Positions 1 to 9,428 are shown, numbered from the stretch's first letter. The stretch is 64,000 nucleotides of DNA from Clostridia bacterium (GCA_017430535.1 JAFRMR010000026.1:186001-250000); one strand, 5' to 3'. The notes: generated from the letters alone by a model not told the origin. Numbers and translations: made by a program.

Positions 1-768
1 GGTGAGCATACTGCCGTAAAACCGGAACTGCACCTCAGGTTTTTTGATAAAGAAAGCATACCCGCCTCCCTTGAGGCCCAAAGAGTGATCCTGCCCCTTG
101 ATACAGATGAAAAAACAGTAAAATCCCTTGTTGAAAAGGGCATTGAGGTTACCCCCGAAGTACCGGTAAATGTTTTTTCGCAGGGCGAAAAATATATTTC
201 GGATTTAATGCGGTTCAAGGCTTTCGGAGTAAGCACCGCCTGGTGCTGTAACCTTGACGGCGTTAAGATTGCGGAAAAAGCCGGGCTTAAAGCCGCAGGC
301 GGTTTCGGTATGAATATTTACAATTCCCTTTCCCTTGAGCAGGCGCAGGAATCCGGCCTTACGGATTGCCTTGTTTCCTGCGAGCTTTCCAGGGGCGAGA
401 TAAACCGCCTTAAGGGGAACATCAAAAGAGGGGTTATGGTTTACGGTCGCCTGCCACTTATGGTTACCGCAAACTGCCCCGTGAATAATGAATTAACCTG
501 CGCAAAGTGCGGCAGAGCCGGCTCCCTTACGGACCGCACCGGGGCACAGTTTCCCGTCAGGTGCAAAAACGGCTGCAGTTTTATTTTCAATTCCGTGCCC
601 CTTTGTGTTTACGATAAAAAAGCGGATTTTTCCGGTGCCGATTATCACCTTCTCAGTTTTACAACCGAAAGCTCCGAAGAGTGCGAAAATATTATAAGCG
701 AATACCGGAAGGGAACAGCCCCTTCTTACCCATATACCAGAGGACTTTATTACAGAAACGTGCTGTAA
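1..768 (+). CDS. U32 family peptidase, C-terminal part (5' end outside window)
   Basis: The reading frame is open from base 1, so the gene begins upstream of the window; a GTG at 85 is internal rather than the true start. The visible C-terminal part carries the run GRLPLMVTANCPV followed by a cysteine cluster (NELTCAKCGR), then DRTGAQFPV and FNSVPL, an arrangement typical of the long U32 peptidases of Firmicutes (collagenase-like family). Family members are linked to peptide degradation or tRNA/rRNA hydroxylation; which applies here cannot be told from this fragment. It ends 12 bp before the ABC exporter gene and may be co-transcribed with it. Confidence 0.85.
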   Translation, partial: GEHTAVKPELHLRFFDKESIPASLEAQRVILPLDTDEKTVKSLVEKGIEVTPEVPVNVFSQGEKYISDLMRFKAFGVSTAWCCNLDGVKIAEKAGLKAAGGFGMNIYNSLSLEQAQESGLTDCLVSCELSRGEINRLKGNIKRGVMVYGRLPLMVTANCPVNNELTCAKCGRAGSLTDRTGAQFPVRCKNGCSFIFNSVPLCVYDKKADFSGADYHLLSFTTESSEECENIISEYRKGTAPSYPYTRGLYYRNVL

Positions 769-780
769 TAACGGGAGAAA

Positions 781-3162
781 ATGAAAGAGAAAAAAGCAAG
801 AAAAAGGCCGGAGTTTCCTCCGCCCAAAAAAGATAAGCTGCCCCCCTTTGTGTGTGACAGCCTTGAAAAAGCGGGCCTTTCGGTAAAGGACGCTGTTTTC
901 TGCTGCGCCGGGGATATGGATAACAGCCAGTGCTACTGTGATACCCGGGTTTTCTTTGACCCCAAGGGGCTCTATGTCATTTTCGGCGAAGAGGAGCACC
1001 CGGAGCCCCGCAAGCTTAAAAAGCACAAAGCGATGCCCCGTTACCGGGTCAATACTGTTGTGAGCATTCCTGCTGAGGATATCGATTCTCTTGAAACCGA
1101 GAGATACGCCTCAACGGGCCGTCTTATTGTGCGCAAAAACGGGGAGCAGAGGCCGGTTACCTATTTTTCCTTAGGGCTTATCGGTGATTTTGACCGCCTT
1201 ATTGTGGCCTTTAATTCCTTCAAAGAAACCGGCGAAGCCAAAATAAGAGAAAATCCGGATGAAAAGAATGTATGCAAAAAATGCGGCGCGCCCTGCCCTC
1301 CCGGCAAAGATTACTGCCGCAGGCACGCAAAAACCGGGGGCACGGCAGTGCGCCTTGTTAAGTTTTTCGGCGGTTACGCCCCTCAGATAGCCGCTGTCCT
1401 TGTTATGATGATACTCAGCAGCGTCACAATGATTGTTGTTCCCCAGATAAGCACAAGAGCCCTCTATGATAATGTGCTTGCAAATCCGGATGGCAAGCCC
1501 GTGAATGAAATGCTCAAAGCGCTGGGCACCCTTGTTCTTTCCGTTGTAGGCATAAGATTCTTAAGAACCCTGCTTGAAGTGGCTCAGGATTATGTTTCTG
1601 CCGCCGTTATGCCAAGGGTAATATATGATATAAAGCTGAAAATATTTGAGGCGATGCAGCGGCTTTCCGTCAGCTTTTATTCCTCAAAGCAGACCGGCTC
1701 TCTTATGGACAGAGTTATGAGGGATGCCAACAATATTTACTGGTTCTTTACGGAAGGCGTACCACGGCTGATAATTGATGTTGCCACAATTATCGGCGTG
1801 CTGTTCATTATGTTCCGTATGAGCGTGCGCCTGTCTCTTTTTGCCCTGATTTCCGCGCCCCTTCTTCTGCTCACCCTTATTCTCGGTGACAGACTGTTCA
1901 GAAGAATGCACCACAGCGTTTGGGTTCACCACGCAAAGCTTGGTTCAATGCTCAGCGATAACATAAACGGCCAGAGGGTTATCAAGGCCTTTTCAAAAGA
2001 GGATGATGAGCTCGGCAGGTTTGAAAAAACCAGTATGGATACCCGCAATGCCGAAGTTAAGCTGGGGGTAACCGAGGCCACCCTTTTCCCCCTGCTTGAG
2101 ATTGCGGTGCTTATGCTTTCCACCGTGGTGCTGGGCTACGGAGGTATTATGGCCGTCAGGGGCGAAAGCGGTATGACCACAGGCACCCTGCTTTCATTTA
2201 TTGTTTACCTTGAAATGCTCAAAGAGCCCTTCGGTTTTCTTGCCTGGATTTCAAACTGGTGGTCCAGGTGCGCCGATTCCGCTCAGCGTATTTTTGAAAT
2301 CTGCGATGCTCAGCCGGATATTACTGAAAAAGAAGACGCCGTAAGCCCCGATAAAATCGAAGGTCATATACAAATTAATGAGCTGGAGTTTGAGTATGAA
2401 CCCGCCCGTCCGGTTATCAATAAGCTTACCATTGAAGTTGCCCCGGGAGAAATGCTGGGCATAGTGGGCAAAACCGGAGCCGGCAAAACAACTCTTGCCA
2501 ACCTTATAGCCCGGCTTTATGATGCAAAAGACGGCTGTATTCTCATTGACGGTATTGATGTGCGCGACCTGAAGCTTGATAAACTCAGAAAGAATATCGG
2601 CCTTGTTTCTCAGGATATTTACCTGTTTATCGGTTCGATAGCGGATAATATAAGGTACGCAAAGCCGGATGCCACAATGGGCGAGGTTATTGCCGCCGCA
2701 AAGGCCGCCTGCGCTCACGATTTTATTATGAAGCTGCCGGATGCTTATCAGACAAGGGTGGGCGCCGGAGGGCAGCGGCTCTCGGGGGGCGAAAGGCAGA
2801 GGATCTCCATTGCCCGCACCATAATCCAGAACCCCGGAATTCTTATTCTGGATGAAGCCACCGCCGCTATGGATACCGAAACGGAGCGGAATATCCAGCA
2901 CTCTCTTGCAATGCTTACAAAGGGCAGAACAACCATAGCTATAGCCCACCGCCTCTCCACTTTGAGGGATTCCGATAAGCTGGCGGTTATTGACGAGGGC
3001 CGCATTACGGAGTTCGGCACATTTGATGAACTGATTGATAAAAAAGGCGAGTTTTACCGCCTGTATGATATTCAGGCTCAGGCCCTTAAAACCATAGGTA
3101 TAGGCGAGGATGAGCCCAAAAAAGAAACCGAGGAAACGGAGGATGAGAAAAATGAAGACTGA
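781..3162 (+). CDS. ABC exporter, fused permease/ATPase, subunit A with N-terminal zinc ribbon
   Basis: A 793-residue type IV (MsbA-like) exporter half. Residues 1-160 form an extra soluble domain, followed by a zinc-ribbon-like cysteine cluster near 164-182 (CKKCGAPC, then YCRRH). The transmembrane domain spans about 190-500. The nucleotide-binding domain has Walker A GKTGAGKT (563-570), signature LSGGERQ (about 667-673), Walker B ILILDEAT with D691/E692, and an H-loop His about 723. The D-loop is AAMD rather than the usual SALD. With the gene at 3712 it probably forms a heterodimer; both halves share the unusual N-terminal domain plus zinc ribbon. The gene overlaps the DUF1854 gene by 11 bp, indicating translational coupling. 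The exported substrate is unknown. Confidence 0.9.
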   Translation: MKEKKARKRPEFPPPKKDKLPPFVCDSLEKAGLSVKDAVFCCAGDMDNSQCYCDTRVFFDPKGLYVIFGEEEHPEPRKLKKHKAMPRYRVNTVVSIPAEDIDSLETERYASTGRLIVRKNGEQRPVTYFSLGLIGDFDRLIVAFNSFKETGEAKIRENPDEKNVCKKCGAPCPPGKDYCRRHAKTGGTAVRLVKFFGGYAPQIAAVLVMMILSSVTMIVVPQISTRALYDNVLANPDGKPVNEMLKALGTLVLSVVGIRFLRTLLEVAQDYVSAAVMPRVIYDIKLKIFEAMQRLSVSFYSSKQTGSLMDRVMRDANNIYWFFTEGVPRLIIDVATIIGVLFIMFRMSVRLSLFALISAPLLLLTLILGDRLFRRMHHSVWVHHAKLGSMLSDNINGQRVIKAFSKEDDELGRFEKTSMDTRNAEVKLGVTEATLFPLLEIAVLMLSTVVLGYGGIMAVRGESGMTTGTLLSFIVYLEMLKEPFGFLAWISNWWSRCADSAQRIFEICDAQPDITEKEDAVSPDKIEGHIQINELEFEYEPARPVINKLTIEVAPGEMLGIVGKTGAGKTTLANLIARLYDAKDGCILIDGIDVRDLKLDKLRKNIGLVSQDIYLFIGSIADNIRYAKPDATMGEVIAAAKAACAHDFIMKLPDAYQTRVGAGGQRLSGGERQRISIARTIIQNPGILILDEATAAMDTETERNIQHSLAMLTKGRTTIAIAHRLSTLRDSDKLAVIDEGRITEFGTFDELIDKKGEFYRLYDIQAQALKTIGIGEDEPKKETEETEDEKNED

Positions 3163-3676
3163 TGATATTCAGACCATTTCACCGGAGACCCTGCAAACCG
3201 AATATGTTTCTCCGTCTCATTGCATTTTCTCCCTTACGGAGTACGGGTTTCTCAGTGCCGAGATTAACGGCAAAAAATTCGGCAGGGTTATTCTCACCGA
3301 GGCAATGCCCCTCACCATGCCGGATAAATATATATGTATATCCGATATTGAAAAAAAGGAAATAGGCATTATTGAGGATATTTCCGGCTTCGGCGAAGAC
3401 CAACAGAAGCTTATTATGTCGGAGCTTTCCCAAAGATATTACAGCCCCGTTATAACTGAGATACTGGCCATAAAAGAAAAATTCGGCAATTTCTATTTTG
3501 ATGTAAAAATAGGGGAGCATAAAAAGAACTTCACCGTAAAGGATATTTCAAAAAATATCAGAAATCACGGCGAAGGTTTTGACCTTGTTGATATTGACGG
3601 CAACAGGTACAGAATAACCGATTTCAAAAAGATTCCGGCAAAAAGCCGCAGAAAGCTCGAGCCCTATCTTTACTGA
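3152..3676 (+). CDS. DUF1854 family protein, ABC-exporter partner
   Basis: A 174-residue soluble protein matching the DUF1854 pattern: a short beta-rich N-terminal half (VILTEAMPLTMPDKYICISD), the segment ELSQRYYSPVITEILAIKEKFGNFYFDV, and a C-terminal VDIDGNRYRI...KSRRKLEPYLY. ATG 3152 is preferred over ATG 3143 because GGAGG at 3138-3142 is 9 bp upstream of it. It overlaps the 3' end of the first ABC gene and lies between the two exporter halves, so it probably works with the transporter. Relatives elsewhere are named for ABC transporters associated with cyanophycin metabolism, but no cyanophycin gene is visible in this window. The biochemical role is not known to me. Confidence 0.85.
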   Translation: MKTDDIQTISPETLQTEYVSPSHCIFSLTEYGFLSAEINGKKFGRVILTEAMPLTMPDKYICISDIEKKEIGIIEDISGFGEDQQKLIMSELSQRYYSPVITEILAIKEKFGNFYFDVKIGEHKKNFTVKDISKNIRNHGEGFDLVDIDGNRYRITDFKKIPAKSRRKLEPYLY

Positions 3677-3711
3677 TTGACAGATTGATTTTTACGGAAA
3701 GGAGGAGCGGT

Positions 3712-5862
3712 ATGAAGGTATCTGTTTCGTTTGATTTAACCTTAAGCGGAGAGATCTGCAGCGGAAATCTTACTGCGGATGAAAACGGAATATACACCGA
3801 GGAAAACGGAAACCGGGTTTTCTCTCACGGGCTTGAAGGCATAGAAGAGCTTGTTATCCGCACCTATGTGGGCTGCGGTTTCCTTGAGCTTGTGCCTTCG
3901 GGTGCAGAAAGCGATATGAGCAGTTGCATAACCGTTTGCCGTTTCTCCATGAGCTGTGTTGAGCAGGCAGGCGAGTTTTGCAAAGTGGTGAACCACTGTA
4001 TTAAAACCGGAGAGCTTACGGAAATGTCCACTGCCGGCTTCAGGGTCTGCCCAAAATGCGGCAGGCACTATGCCAAGGGTATGAACACCTGCCTTTTCTG
4101 CGCCAAAAAAACATACCTTGCAAAGCGGCTGTTTGATGTTGCAAAGCCCTACATTCCCGCCCTGCTTGTTTCCGGCATATTTGTTACCCTTGCATCCGTG
4201 TGCTCGGCGGCCCTGCCTGTAATAAACGAAAAAATAGTTGATAATTATCTTTATAATGATGCGGTTTCCGCCGATGCCGCTTCAAAGGGTATATTGTATT
4301 TTGTGCTGGCTCTTGCCGCAATTCAGATCCTGGGCAAGGTTTTTACCGTAATAAGCCAGCGCCGTGCAAACCGCATAAGCGGCGATATATCCAACGATCT
4401 GAGGGTCAGGGTATATGATAAAATTCAGCAGATGTCCGTGGCCTCCGTATCCCGCAGAACCTCCGGCGATCTTATGAAAAGGGTTTCAAGAGATACCGAA
4501 ACGGTCAAGAATTTTATCACTACCGAGGGTATGTACGCCCTTGAAAGGGCAGTGATGTTCATAGTTATTCTGGTTATACTGCTGAGCATCAGCCCTCTGC
4601 TTACCTTCATCGTTTTTGTTCCCGTACCCTTCTCTGTGCTTGCCATTTCAAAATTCTGGCAGTTTATCCGCGTAAGGTATGAGCGCCAGTGGCGGTGCGG
4701 CTCAAGGGAAAATTCAATTCTTCACGATATTGTCAGGGGCATAAGGGTTGTAAAAACCTTCGGCAATGAGGAGCGGGAAATTGCCAAATTCTCCGCCGCA
4801 TCAAAAAAGCTTGCGGATGTTTCCGTAAATAACGAGCAGCTTTGGGCTCTTACCTTCCCCTTCCTTACCCTGTTTATGGGGGCGGGCGAGTTCCTTGTTA
4901 TGTATTTCGGCGGGCGTATGGTCATTAACGGCACAATTTCTCCTGGCCAGCTCCTGGAGTTCACTATTTTCCTTGCCTATATCTACCAGCCCCTGAGGTG
5001 GTTTTCAAACCTGCCCCGCAAGCTGGGCGAGGTTGCAACAAGCCTTATAAAAATATTTGAGATAACCGATGAAATACCCGGCGATGAAAAACCTGTGGAT
5101 ACCGCCCCCGTCAACCTTAAGGGTGATATTGTCTTTGATAATATTCAGTTCGGCTATAAGGCCTATGAGCCGGTGCTCCGGGATATAAACCTCGAGGTTA
5201 AGCAGGGCGAAATGATAGGCCTCGTAGGCCATTCCGGCGCGGGCAAAAGCACATTGATAAATCTTATTCTCCGGCTCTATAATACGGATATGGGCACAAT
5301 TTATATTGACGGCACGGATATATACACCATGGATGAAACCGATTACAGGCGTAAAACCGGCGTAGTGTTCCAGGAAAATTCCCTGTTCTCCGGCACCCTT
5401 TATGATAATATAGCTTATGCAAGGCCCGGGGCAGAGCCGAGCGAGGTTATTGCCGCCGCCAAAGCGGCAAACGCCCACGATTTTATAATCAACACCCCTT
5501 ACGGCTACAATACAATCGTAGGTGAGGACGGTCACACCCTTTCCGGCGGCGAAAGGCAGCGTATCTCCATTGCAAGGGCAGTTCTGCGCAATCCGGATAT
5601 TCTTATTCTTGATGAAGCCACCAGCGCCCTTGACCCTGAAACCGAGGAGCTTATTCAGCAGGCTCTTGCAAATCTTGTAAAGGGCAGAACCGTGTTTGCC
5701 ATAGCCCACCGGCTCTCAACCCTGCGCAATGCGGACCGCCTCGCGGTGCTTGAAAAGGGCAGGATAGCCGAGGTGGGTTCCCACGATGAGCTGGTTGAAA
5801 AGGGCGGCATCTATGCCCGCCTTGTAAATGCCCAGCGGCAGACTTCCAAACTTAATAAATAG
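3712..5862 (+). CDS. ABC exporter, fused permease/ATPase, subunit B with N-terminal zinc ribbon
   Basis: A 716-residue partner of the exporter at 781. The ATG at 3712 is preceded by a strong AAAGGAGG box. The N-terminal domain ends in a four-cysteine ribbon (CPKCG...CLFC, about residues 113-129). Six transmembrane segments follow, then an ATPase domain with Walker A GHSGAGKS (506-513), LSGGERQ (about 610-616) and ILILDEATSALD with D634/E635. This half has the canonical SALD D-loop. The protein resembles subunit A throughout, so the pair probably arose by duplication with the DUF1854 gene between the copies. It belongs to the same operon (35 bp after DUF1854) and is followed 10 bp later by a small membrane protein gene. 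Confidence 0.9.
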   Translation: MKVSVSFDLTLSGEICSGNLTADENGIYTEENGNRVFSHGLEGIEELVIRTYVGCGFLELVPSGAESDMSSCITVCRFSMSCVEQAGEFCKVVNHCIKTGELTEMSTAGFRVCPKCGRHYAKGMNTCLFCAKKTYLAKRLFDVAKPYIPALLVSGIFVTLASVCSAALPVINEKIVDNYLYNDAVSADAASKGILYFVLALAAIQILGKVFTVISQRRANRISGDISNDLRVRVYDKIQQMSVASVSRRTSGDLMKRVSRDTETVKNFITTEGMYALERAVMFIVILVILLSISPLLTFIVFVPVPFSVLAISKFWQFIRVRYERQWRCGSRENSILHDIVRGIRVVKTFGNEEREIAKFSAASKKLADVSVNNEQLWALTFPFLTLFMGAGEFLVMYFGGRMVINGTISPGQLLEFTIFLAYIYQPLRWFSNLPRKLGEVATSLIKIFEITDEIPGDEKPVDTAPVNLKGDIVFDNIQFGYKAYEPVLRDINLEVKQGEMIGLVGHSGAGKSTLINLILRLYNTDMGTIYIDGTDIYTMDETDYRRKTGVVFQENSLFSGTLYDNIAYARPGAEPSEVIAAAKAANAHDFIINTPYGYNTIVGEDGHTLSGGERQRISIARAVLRNPDILILDEATSALDPETEELIQQALANLVKGRTVFAIAHRLSTLRNADRLAVLEKGRIAEVGSHDELVEKGGIYARLVNAQRQTSKLNK

Positions 5863-5872
5863 CAGGTGAATT

Positions 5873-6409
5873 ATGAAAAGGAAAAAAATCAGATTTTTCC
5901 CCGGTGTTACCTCAATTATTGCCGGCATCGGCACGGCGGTAATCGGGGCAATAATGAATATAATACTTATCCCGCAAATAGAGGCAAACACCGGCGGCGT
6001 AAGGTGCTTTGATATGAACCCGGGCTATAACTATGAGCAGGCCTCGGAGTTTCTCCGCCTCATAGGTGATGAAGGGCGGCATATTTACCTCGGCTACCAG
6101 CTTCCCATTGATTTCATCTATCCCGTTTTTTACACCCTTCTTTTTGTTTCTCTTATTGTTCTTCTCACAAAGAAAAAATCCCCGCTGCTCACATTGCCGC
6201 TGCTTCTCGCAGTTTCCGATTACTGCGAAAACATCCTGTCGGAAATAATGCTCAGGGCTGATTCCCTGTCCCGCCCTCTCGTAACTGCCGCCTCGGCTCT
6301 GACTCTTGTTAAAACCCTGCTTATGTATGTTACGATACTTGCGGTTGTTATTCTTATTGTGATTGCCGCAGTCAAAAAAGCGAAAAACGGGAAAACACAA
6401 AATCAATAA
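5873..6409 (+). CDS. hypothetical four-helix membrane protein
   Basis: A 178-residue protein I cannot assign to a family. It has a basic N-terminus (MKRKKIRFFPG) and four hydrophobic segments at about 9-33, 82-102, 107-120 and 140-165, with an outward-facing loop of about 45 residues between the first two. It lies 10 bp after the second ABC subunit and just before a terminator, so it is probably the last gene of the exporter operon. An accessory role in that transporter is inference only. Confidence 0.7.
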   Translation: MKRKKIRFFPGVTSIIAGIGTAVIGAIMNIILIPQIEANTGGVRCFDMNPGYNYEQASEFLRLIGDEGRHIYLGYQLPIDFIYPVFYTLLFVSLIVLLTKKKSPLLTLPLLLAVSDYCENILSEIMLRADSLSRPLVTAASALTLVKTLLMYVTILAVVILIVIAAVKKAKNGKTQNQ

Positions 6410-6416
6410 ATCAAAC

Positions 6417-6443
6417 CCGACCGGTTACAAACCGGTCGGTTTT
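6417..6443. terminator. bidirectional intrinsic terminator between convergent genes
   Basis: A perfect 10-bp stem, CCGACCGGTT (6417-6426) with AACCGGTCGG (6430-6439), has an ACA loop and a TTTT run on the plus strand. It sits between the convergent ends of the membrane protein gene (6409) and the alcohol dehydrogenase gene (6449), and the minus strand also leaves a T-rich tail, so it can serve both. Confidence 0.85.
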
Positions 6444-6448
6444 CGTCT

Positions 6449-7552
6449 TTATATTTCTGTCAGCATTTTTTCCGCTTCTTCCCTTGTAAGGGAACCGGGG
6501 GATGATGCAAAGTTTCCGGGTATGGCCGCCGCCCACCTTTCGGAATATTTGTGAGCAAGCTCCGGGGATATTTTTATCCCTTTTAAATCAACAAGAGAAG
6601 CAATCACTTTTTTCGCTTCATCAATGCTTTCTGTCATTTCTTCAAACTTCTTTGTTTTTTCGGGGCTGAATCGGGCGCATCTGTCAATAAAGGGGGCAAA
6701 AAATGCGGCGCAGGCAGTGCCGTGAGGCACCCCGTAGTTTTCGGTCAGCACATATCCCACCGGGTGGGGAAATGCCGTGCCGCAGGTGTTTATAATAAGC
6801 CCCGCATAAATTGAGCCCTCATAAAGGGGTTTCCTCAGCGCCGGGTCAACCGTTTTATCCTCTGCCAGTTTTTTAAGGCATTTATAAATAACAGGTATGC
6901 ACTTTTCCGCAAACAGCAGTTCAACCCCCACGCATTTTTCAGTAAAGAAGCCTTCAATGGCGTGCTCAAAGGCGTCAAGGGCGGTTGATACCGTTACAGA
7001 GTAAGGCATGGATGCGGTGTATCTGTAATCGCAGAATGAAACCTTACCGTAGCAGTCTTCGCCTTTAATGCTCTTTTTCAGTCCCGTTTCATCATTGGTC
7101 AGCACCGCCACACCGGTTACCTCGCTGCCTGTGCCTGCCGTGGTGCCTACAAGTATAACAGGAAGAGGCGGGTTTGCATAAACTCTTTTATAAATATCAA
7201 TGGGCGCAAGCTCCGGGTTTGAGGCATAAATTGCAATGGCTTTTACCGAGTCAAGAGCAGATCCGCCGCCTATTCCCACAATGAAATCCGCCTTCGCCTG
7301 CCTTGCGGCTTCACCCGCCTTACGGCAGGCAGAAATAAGCGGGTTTTCGCCTATTTCATTGAATACAGCCCAGCCGATGCCTTCTTTTTCAAGGGCGGCT
7401 TCAACATCACCGAGGGCTCCGGATTTTTCCGCCCCGCTCTTTCCCGTAACAATAAGGCAGTTTTTGCCGTAAGCGGAAAATACGGATGAATTGTTCATAA
7501 CCGCATTTTCGCCCACTATGCACCGCGCCGGCATATATACATTCTGAATCAT
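6449..7552 (-). CDS. iron-containing alcohol dehydrogenase
   Basis: A 367-residue member of the group III (Fe-ADH) family. It shows the NAD-binding GIGGGSALD motif, GTTAGTGSEVT, and the metal-binding His region (LDAFEHAIEGF, TAFPHPVGY, GVPHGTACA). The start is the ATG at 7550-7552, with a GGGAGG box just upstream on the minus strand; an upstream in-frame extension would overlap the divergent lipoprotein gene and is unlikely. A good promoter lies at 7571-7599. The substrate (butanol, propanediol, lactaldehyde or another) cannot be told from sequence. It is a single-gene unit ending at the shared terminator. Confidence 0.88.
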   Translation of the reverse strand: MIQNVYMPARCIVGENAVMNNSSVFSAYGKNCLIVTGKSGAEKSGALGDVEAALEKEGIGWAVFNEIGENPLISACRKAGEAARQAKADFIVGIGGGSALDSVKAIAIYASNPELAPIDIYKRVYANPPLPVILVGTTAGTGSEVTGVAVLTNDETGLKKSIKGEDCYGKVSFCDYRYTASMPYSVTVSTALDAFEHAIEGFFTEKCVGVELLFAEKCIPVIYKCLKKLAEDKTVDPALRKPLYEGSIYAGLIINTCGTAFPHPVGYVLTENYGVPHGTACAAFFAPFIDRCARFSPEKTKKFEEMTESIDEAKKVIASLVDLKGIKISPELAHKYSERWAAAIPGNFASSPGSLTREEAEKMLTEI

Positions 7553-7570
7553 AAAATCGCCTCCCTGCCT

Positions 7571-7599
7571 ATTATATGAATAATCGCAAAAAAAATCAA
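7571..7599 (-). promoter_or_regulatory. sigma-A promoter of the alcohol dehydrogenase gene
   Basis: On the minus strand, TTGATT (7599-7594) and TATAAT (7576-7571) are separated by 17 bp, about 20 bp upstream of the start codon at 7552. Confidence 0.7.
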
Positions 7600-7680
7600 C
7601 AGCATACAGGTTTTGCTTTATTTTTTCTTCCGGAAGTGATACAATATTAAAAACCAAAAGAAAGTCCCGGAGGGATTGCA

Positions 7681-9189
7681 GTGAATAACAGCTATAAAAA
7701 ATCATTGAAATACACTCTGCCTGCGCTTTTGCTGGCAGTGCTTATCGCTTTTTCCGGCTGCAGCCTGATTAAAGGCGGTAAGGTTATTGACGGCTCGGCC
7801 GAAAGCTCTGTTTCCGATACTCAGAGCGTTGAAGTGCCCGAGAGCGGTGAGGGTTCCGCAGAGCTTGGCATAGGCGATACAAGCACGGATGAGTCCATTT
7901 CGGATATCACATCTCAGATTATTTCCGAAACATCTCAGCAGATATCCACCCTCACGCCGGAAGAAACTGCCACCACCGCGGCCCCTTCCCTTACTCAGCC
8001 CTCTTCTGTCGCTGAGTCTTCTTCCGCCGTTAAGCCCTCGGCAAGCGGAACCACCGTTCACACCAGGCGGTCAACAACCGCCAAAGCGGAAACCTCCGCA
8101 AGCGAAAAAGCCGATGCCTCTTCATCTGCAAAGTCCACAACTTCTTCCGGCAACGGCGAATCCGGCAAGTCGGACGGCACCTTTGACGGCAGGTTCTATT
8201 ACAGCCGCCTTTCCTCCTCTCAGAAGGAGATTTATACCAAGGCCTACAAAGCCGTAAAATCCGGCAGCACCACCTTTAATTATGTTGCCGCATCCGATGA
8301 TATCAAGTCGGATTTAACCGCCGCAGTTTATGCTTTTGTATATGATTTCCCCGAGTACTGCAGCCTGCGCACGGCGGTCAACTGGCAGTACAGCGGCAGG
8401 GATGTCACCGCCACCGTGGGCACCTGGAGCTTCAGCAGCGACCCCAAGGGCGGCAGCTACGCCGATGACCTGCGAGCAAAGGTGAATCAGATTGCTTCAA
8501 ATGCCCGCAGCTATAATTCGGTTTACAGCCGTGTAAAATATATTCACGATTATCTCTGCGTCAACATAAGGTATGATAAAGGCGCTTACTATAAAGGCAA
8601 CAACACCAATCTGCTCACCCGCAGCGAGCAGATGTCCTCCACCGCTTACGGCGCCCTTGTCAACGGCAAGGCCCTGTGCGGCGGATACTCAGCCGCTTTT
8701 GTTATGATAATGCGCGAGCTGGGCTATGATTGCGCCTACATTTCCGGCACAGCCAAGGGCAACCACGCCTGGAATATTTTCAAGGCCAACGGCAATTATT
8801 ATTATATTGATATCACCTGGGATGACGGCGCGGACAGCGAGGATGAATATATCCGCTATGATTATTTCTGCCTCACCTCCGAAGAAATGGGCAAAACCCA
8901 TACCCCGGACGGTGCCTATAAATATCCCTCCGCCACATCAAATGACCTGAATTTCTATGTTCATAACGGCTATATTCTTGACAGCTACAGCAGCGAAGCT
9001 GCCCGTGATATAATAGCCGCACAGAAATCCAACAACTTCATTTATATCAAGTTCACCAATAAGGATGCCTACAATCAGGCGAACAGCCGCTACGGCGGAA
9101 TATTTGATGAGATTACCCGCGCCACGGGCAGAAGGCTTATCAAGTATTATCATGATGACAGTCTGTATACCCTGGTCTTCGAAACCTGA
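7681..9189 (+). CDS. lipoprotein with transglutaminase-like domain
   Basis: A 502-residue surface protein starting at GTG 7681 behind CGGAGGGA. It has a type II signal with lipobox SGC (Cys27), a Ser/Thr/Ala-rich linker at about 35-165 probably spanning the cell wall, then a transglutaminase-like core. The likely catalytic triad is Cys333 (KALCGGYS), His362 (KGNHAWN) and Asp377 (YYIDITWDD). This is the common Clostridia architecture of cysteine proteases or peptidoglycan-associated enzymes in the transglutaminase-like superfamily; the substrate is unknown. It is a single gene with no clear terminator before the repeats that follow. Confidence 0.85.
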   Translation: MNNSYKKSLKYTLPALLLAVLIAFSGCSLIKGGKVIDGSAESSVSDTQSVEVPESGEGSAELGIGDTSTDESISDITSQIISETSQQISTLTPEETATTAAPSLTQPSSVAESSSAVKPSASGTTVHTRRSTTAKAETSASEKADASSSAKSTTSSGNGESGKSDGTFDGRFYYSRLSSSQKEIYTKAYKAVKSGSTTFNYVAASDDIKSDLTAAVYAFVYDFPEYCSLRTAVNWQYSGRDVTATVGTWSFSSDPKGGSYADDLRAKVNQIASNARSYNSVYSRVKYIHDYLCVNIRYDKGAYYKGNNTNLLTRSEQMSSTAYGALVNGKALCGGYSAAFVMIMRELGYDCAYISGTAKGNHAWNIFKANGNYYYIDITWDDGADSEDEYIRYDYFCLTSEEMGKTHTPDGAYKYPSATSNDLNFYVHNGYILDSYSSEAARDIIAAQKSNNFIYIKFTNKDAYNQANSRYGGIFDEITRATGRRLIKYYHDDSLYTLVFET

Positions 9190-9199
9190 TAGAGTGTAG

Positions 9200-9221
9200 G
9201 GCCTGTGAATTTGAGCGAAAA
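9200..9221 (+). repeat. 22-bp direct repeat, copy A
   Basis: The 22-base unit beginning GGCCTGTGAATTTG is identical here and at 9407-9428. Each copy is directly followed by its own small hairpin; here the arms are ACCAAA and TTTGGT around a nine-base loop. Confidence 0.8.
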
Positions 9222-9324
9222 CCAAACAGAAAATGTTTTGGTTAATAAAGTATTATATTTCAATAATTCAGGGTGTATTATCCTGTAAGCGGTCAGGAAA
9301 ACGAGTATTTATATTTTCTGTTTT

Positions 9325-9382
9325 CGGCGTTTTTTCGGCTTTGCCGTGCTTTAAGCACTGTCTCCCGCCGAAGAAAACGCCG
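9325..9382. repeat. long imperfect inverted repeat
   Basis: CGGCGTTTTTTCGGC (9325-9339) pairs with the segment at 9367-9382, with one bulged base. An inner palindrome GTGCTTTAAGCAC lies in the loop. It could be a terminator for the lipoprotein gene or the relic of a small inverted-repeat element. Confidence 0.6.
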
Positions 9383-9406
9383 TTTTCATCTCAACTTCTT
9401 CGGCCC

Positions 9407-9428
9407 GGCCTGTGAATTTGAGCGAAAA
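9407..9428 (+). repeat. 22-bp direct repeat, copy B
   Basis: Identical to 9200-9221 and 207 bp downstream of it. The following hairpin differs (AGTCC/GGACT arms), so the repeat is conserved while the stem next to it is not. It lies about 50 bp upstream of the first small accessory gene and may form part of its 5' region. Confidence 0.8.

Noticed and set aside
5005..5709. Long minus-strand frames over the ABC, hisC, hisD, glgP and infB genes
   Set aside because: They are antisense shadows of strongly supported genes, with no ribosome sites and no protein-family patterns.
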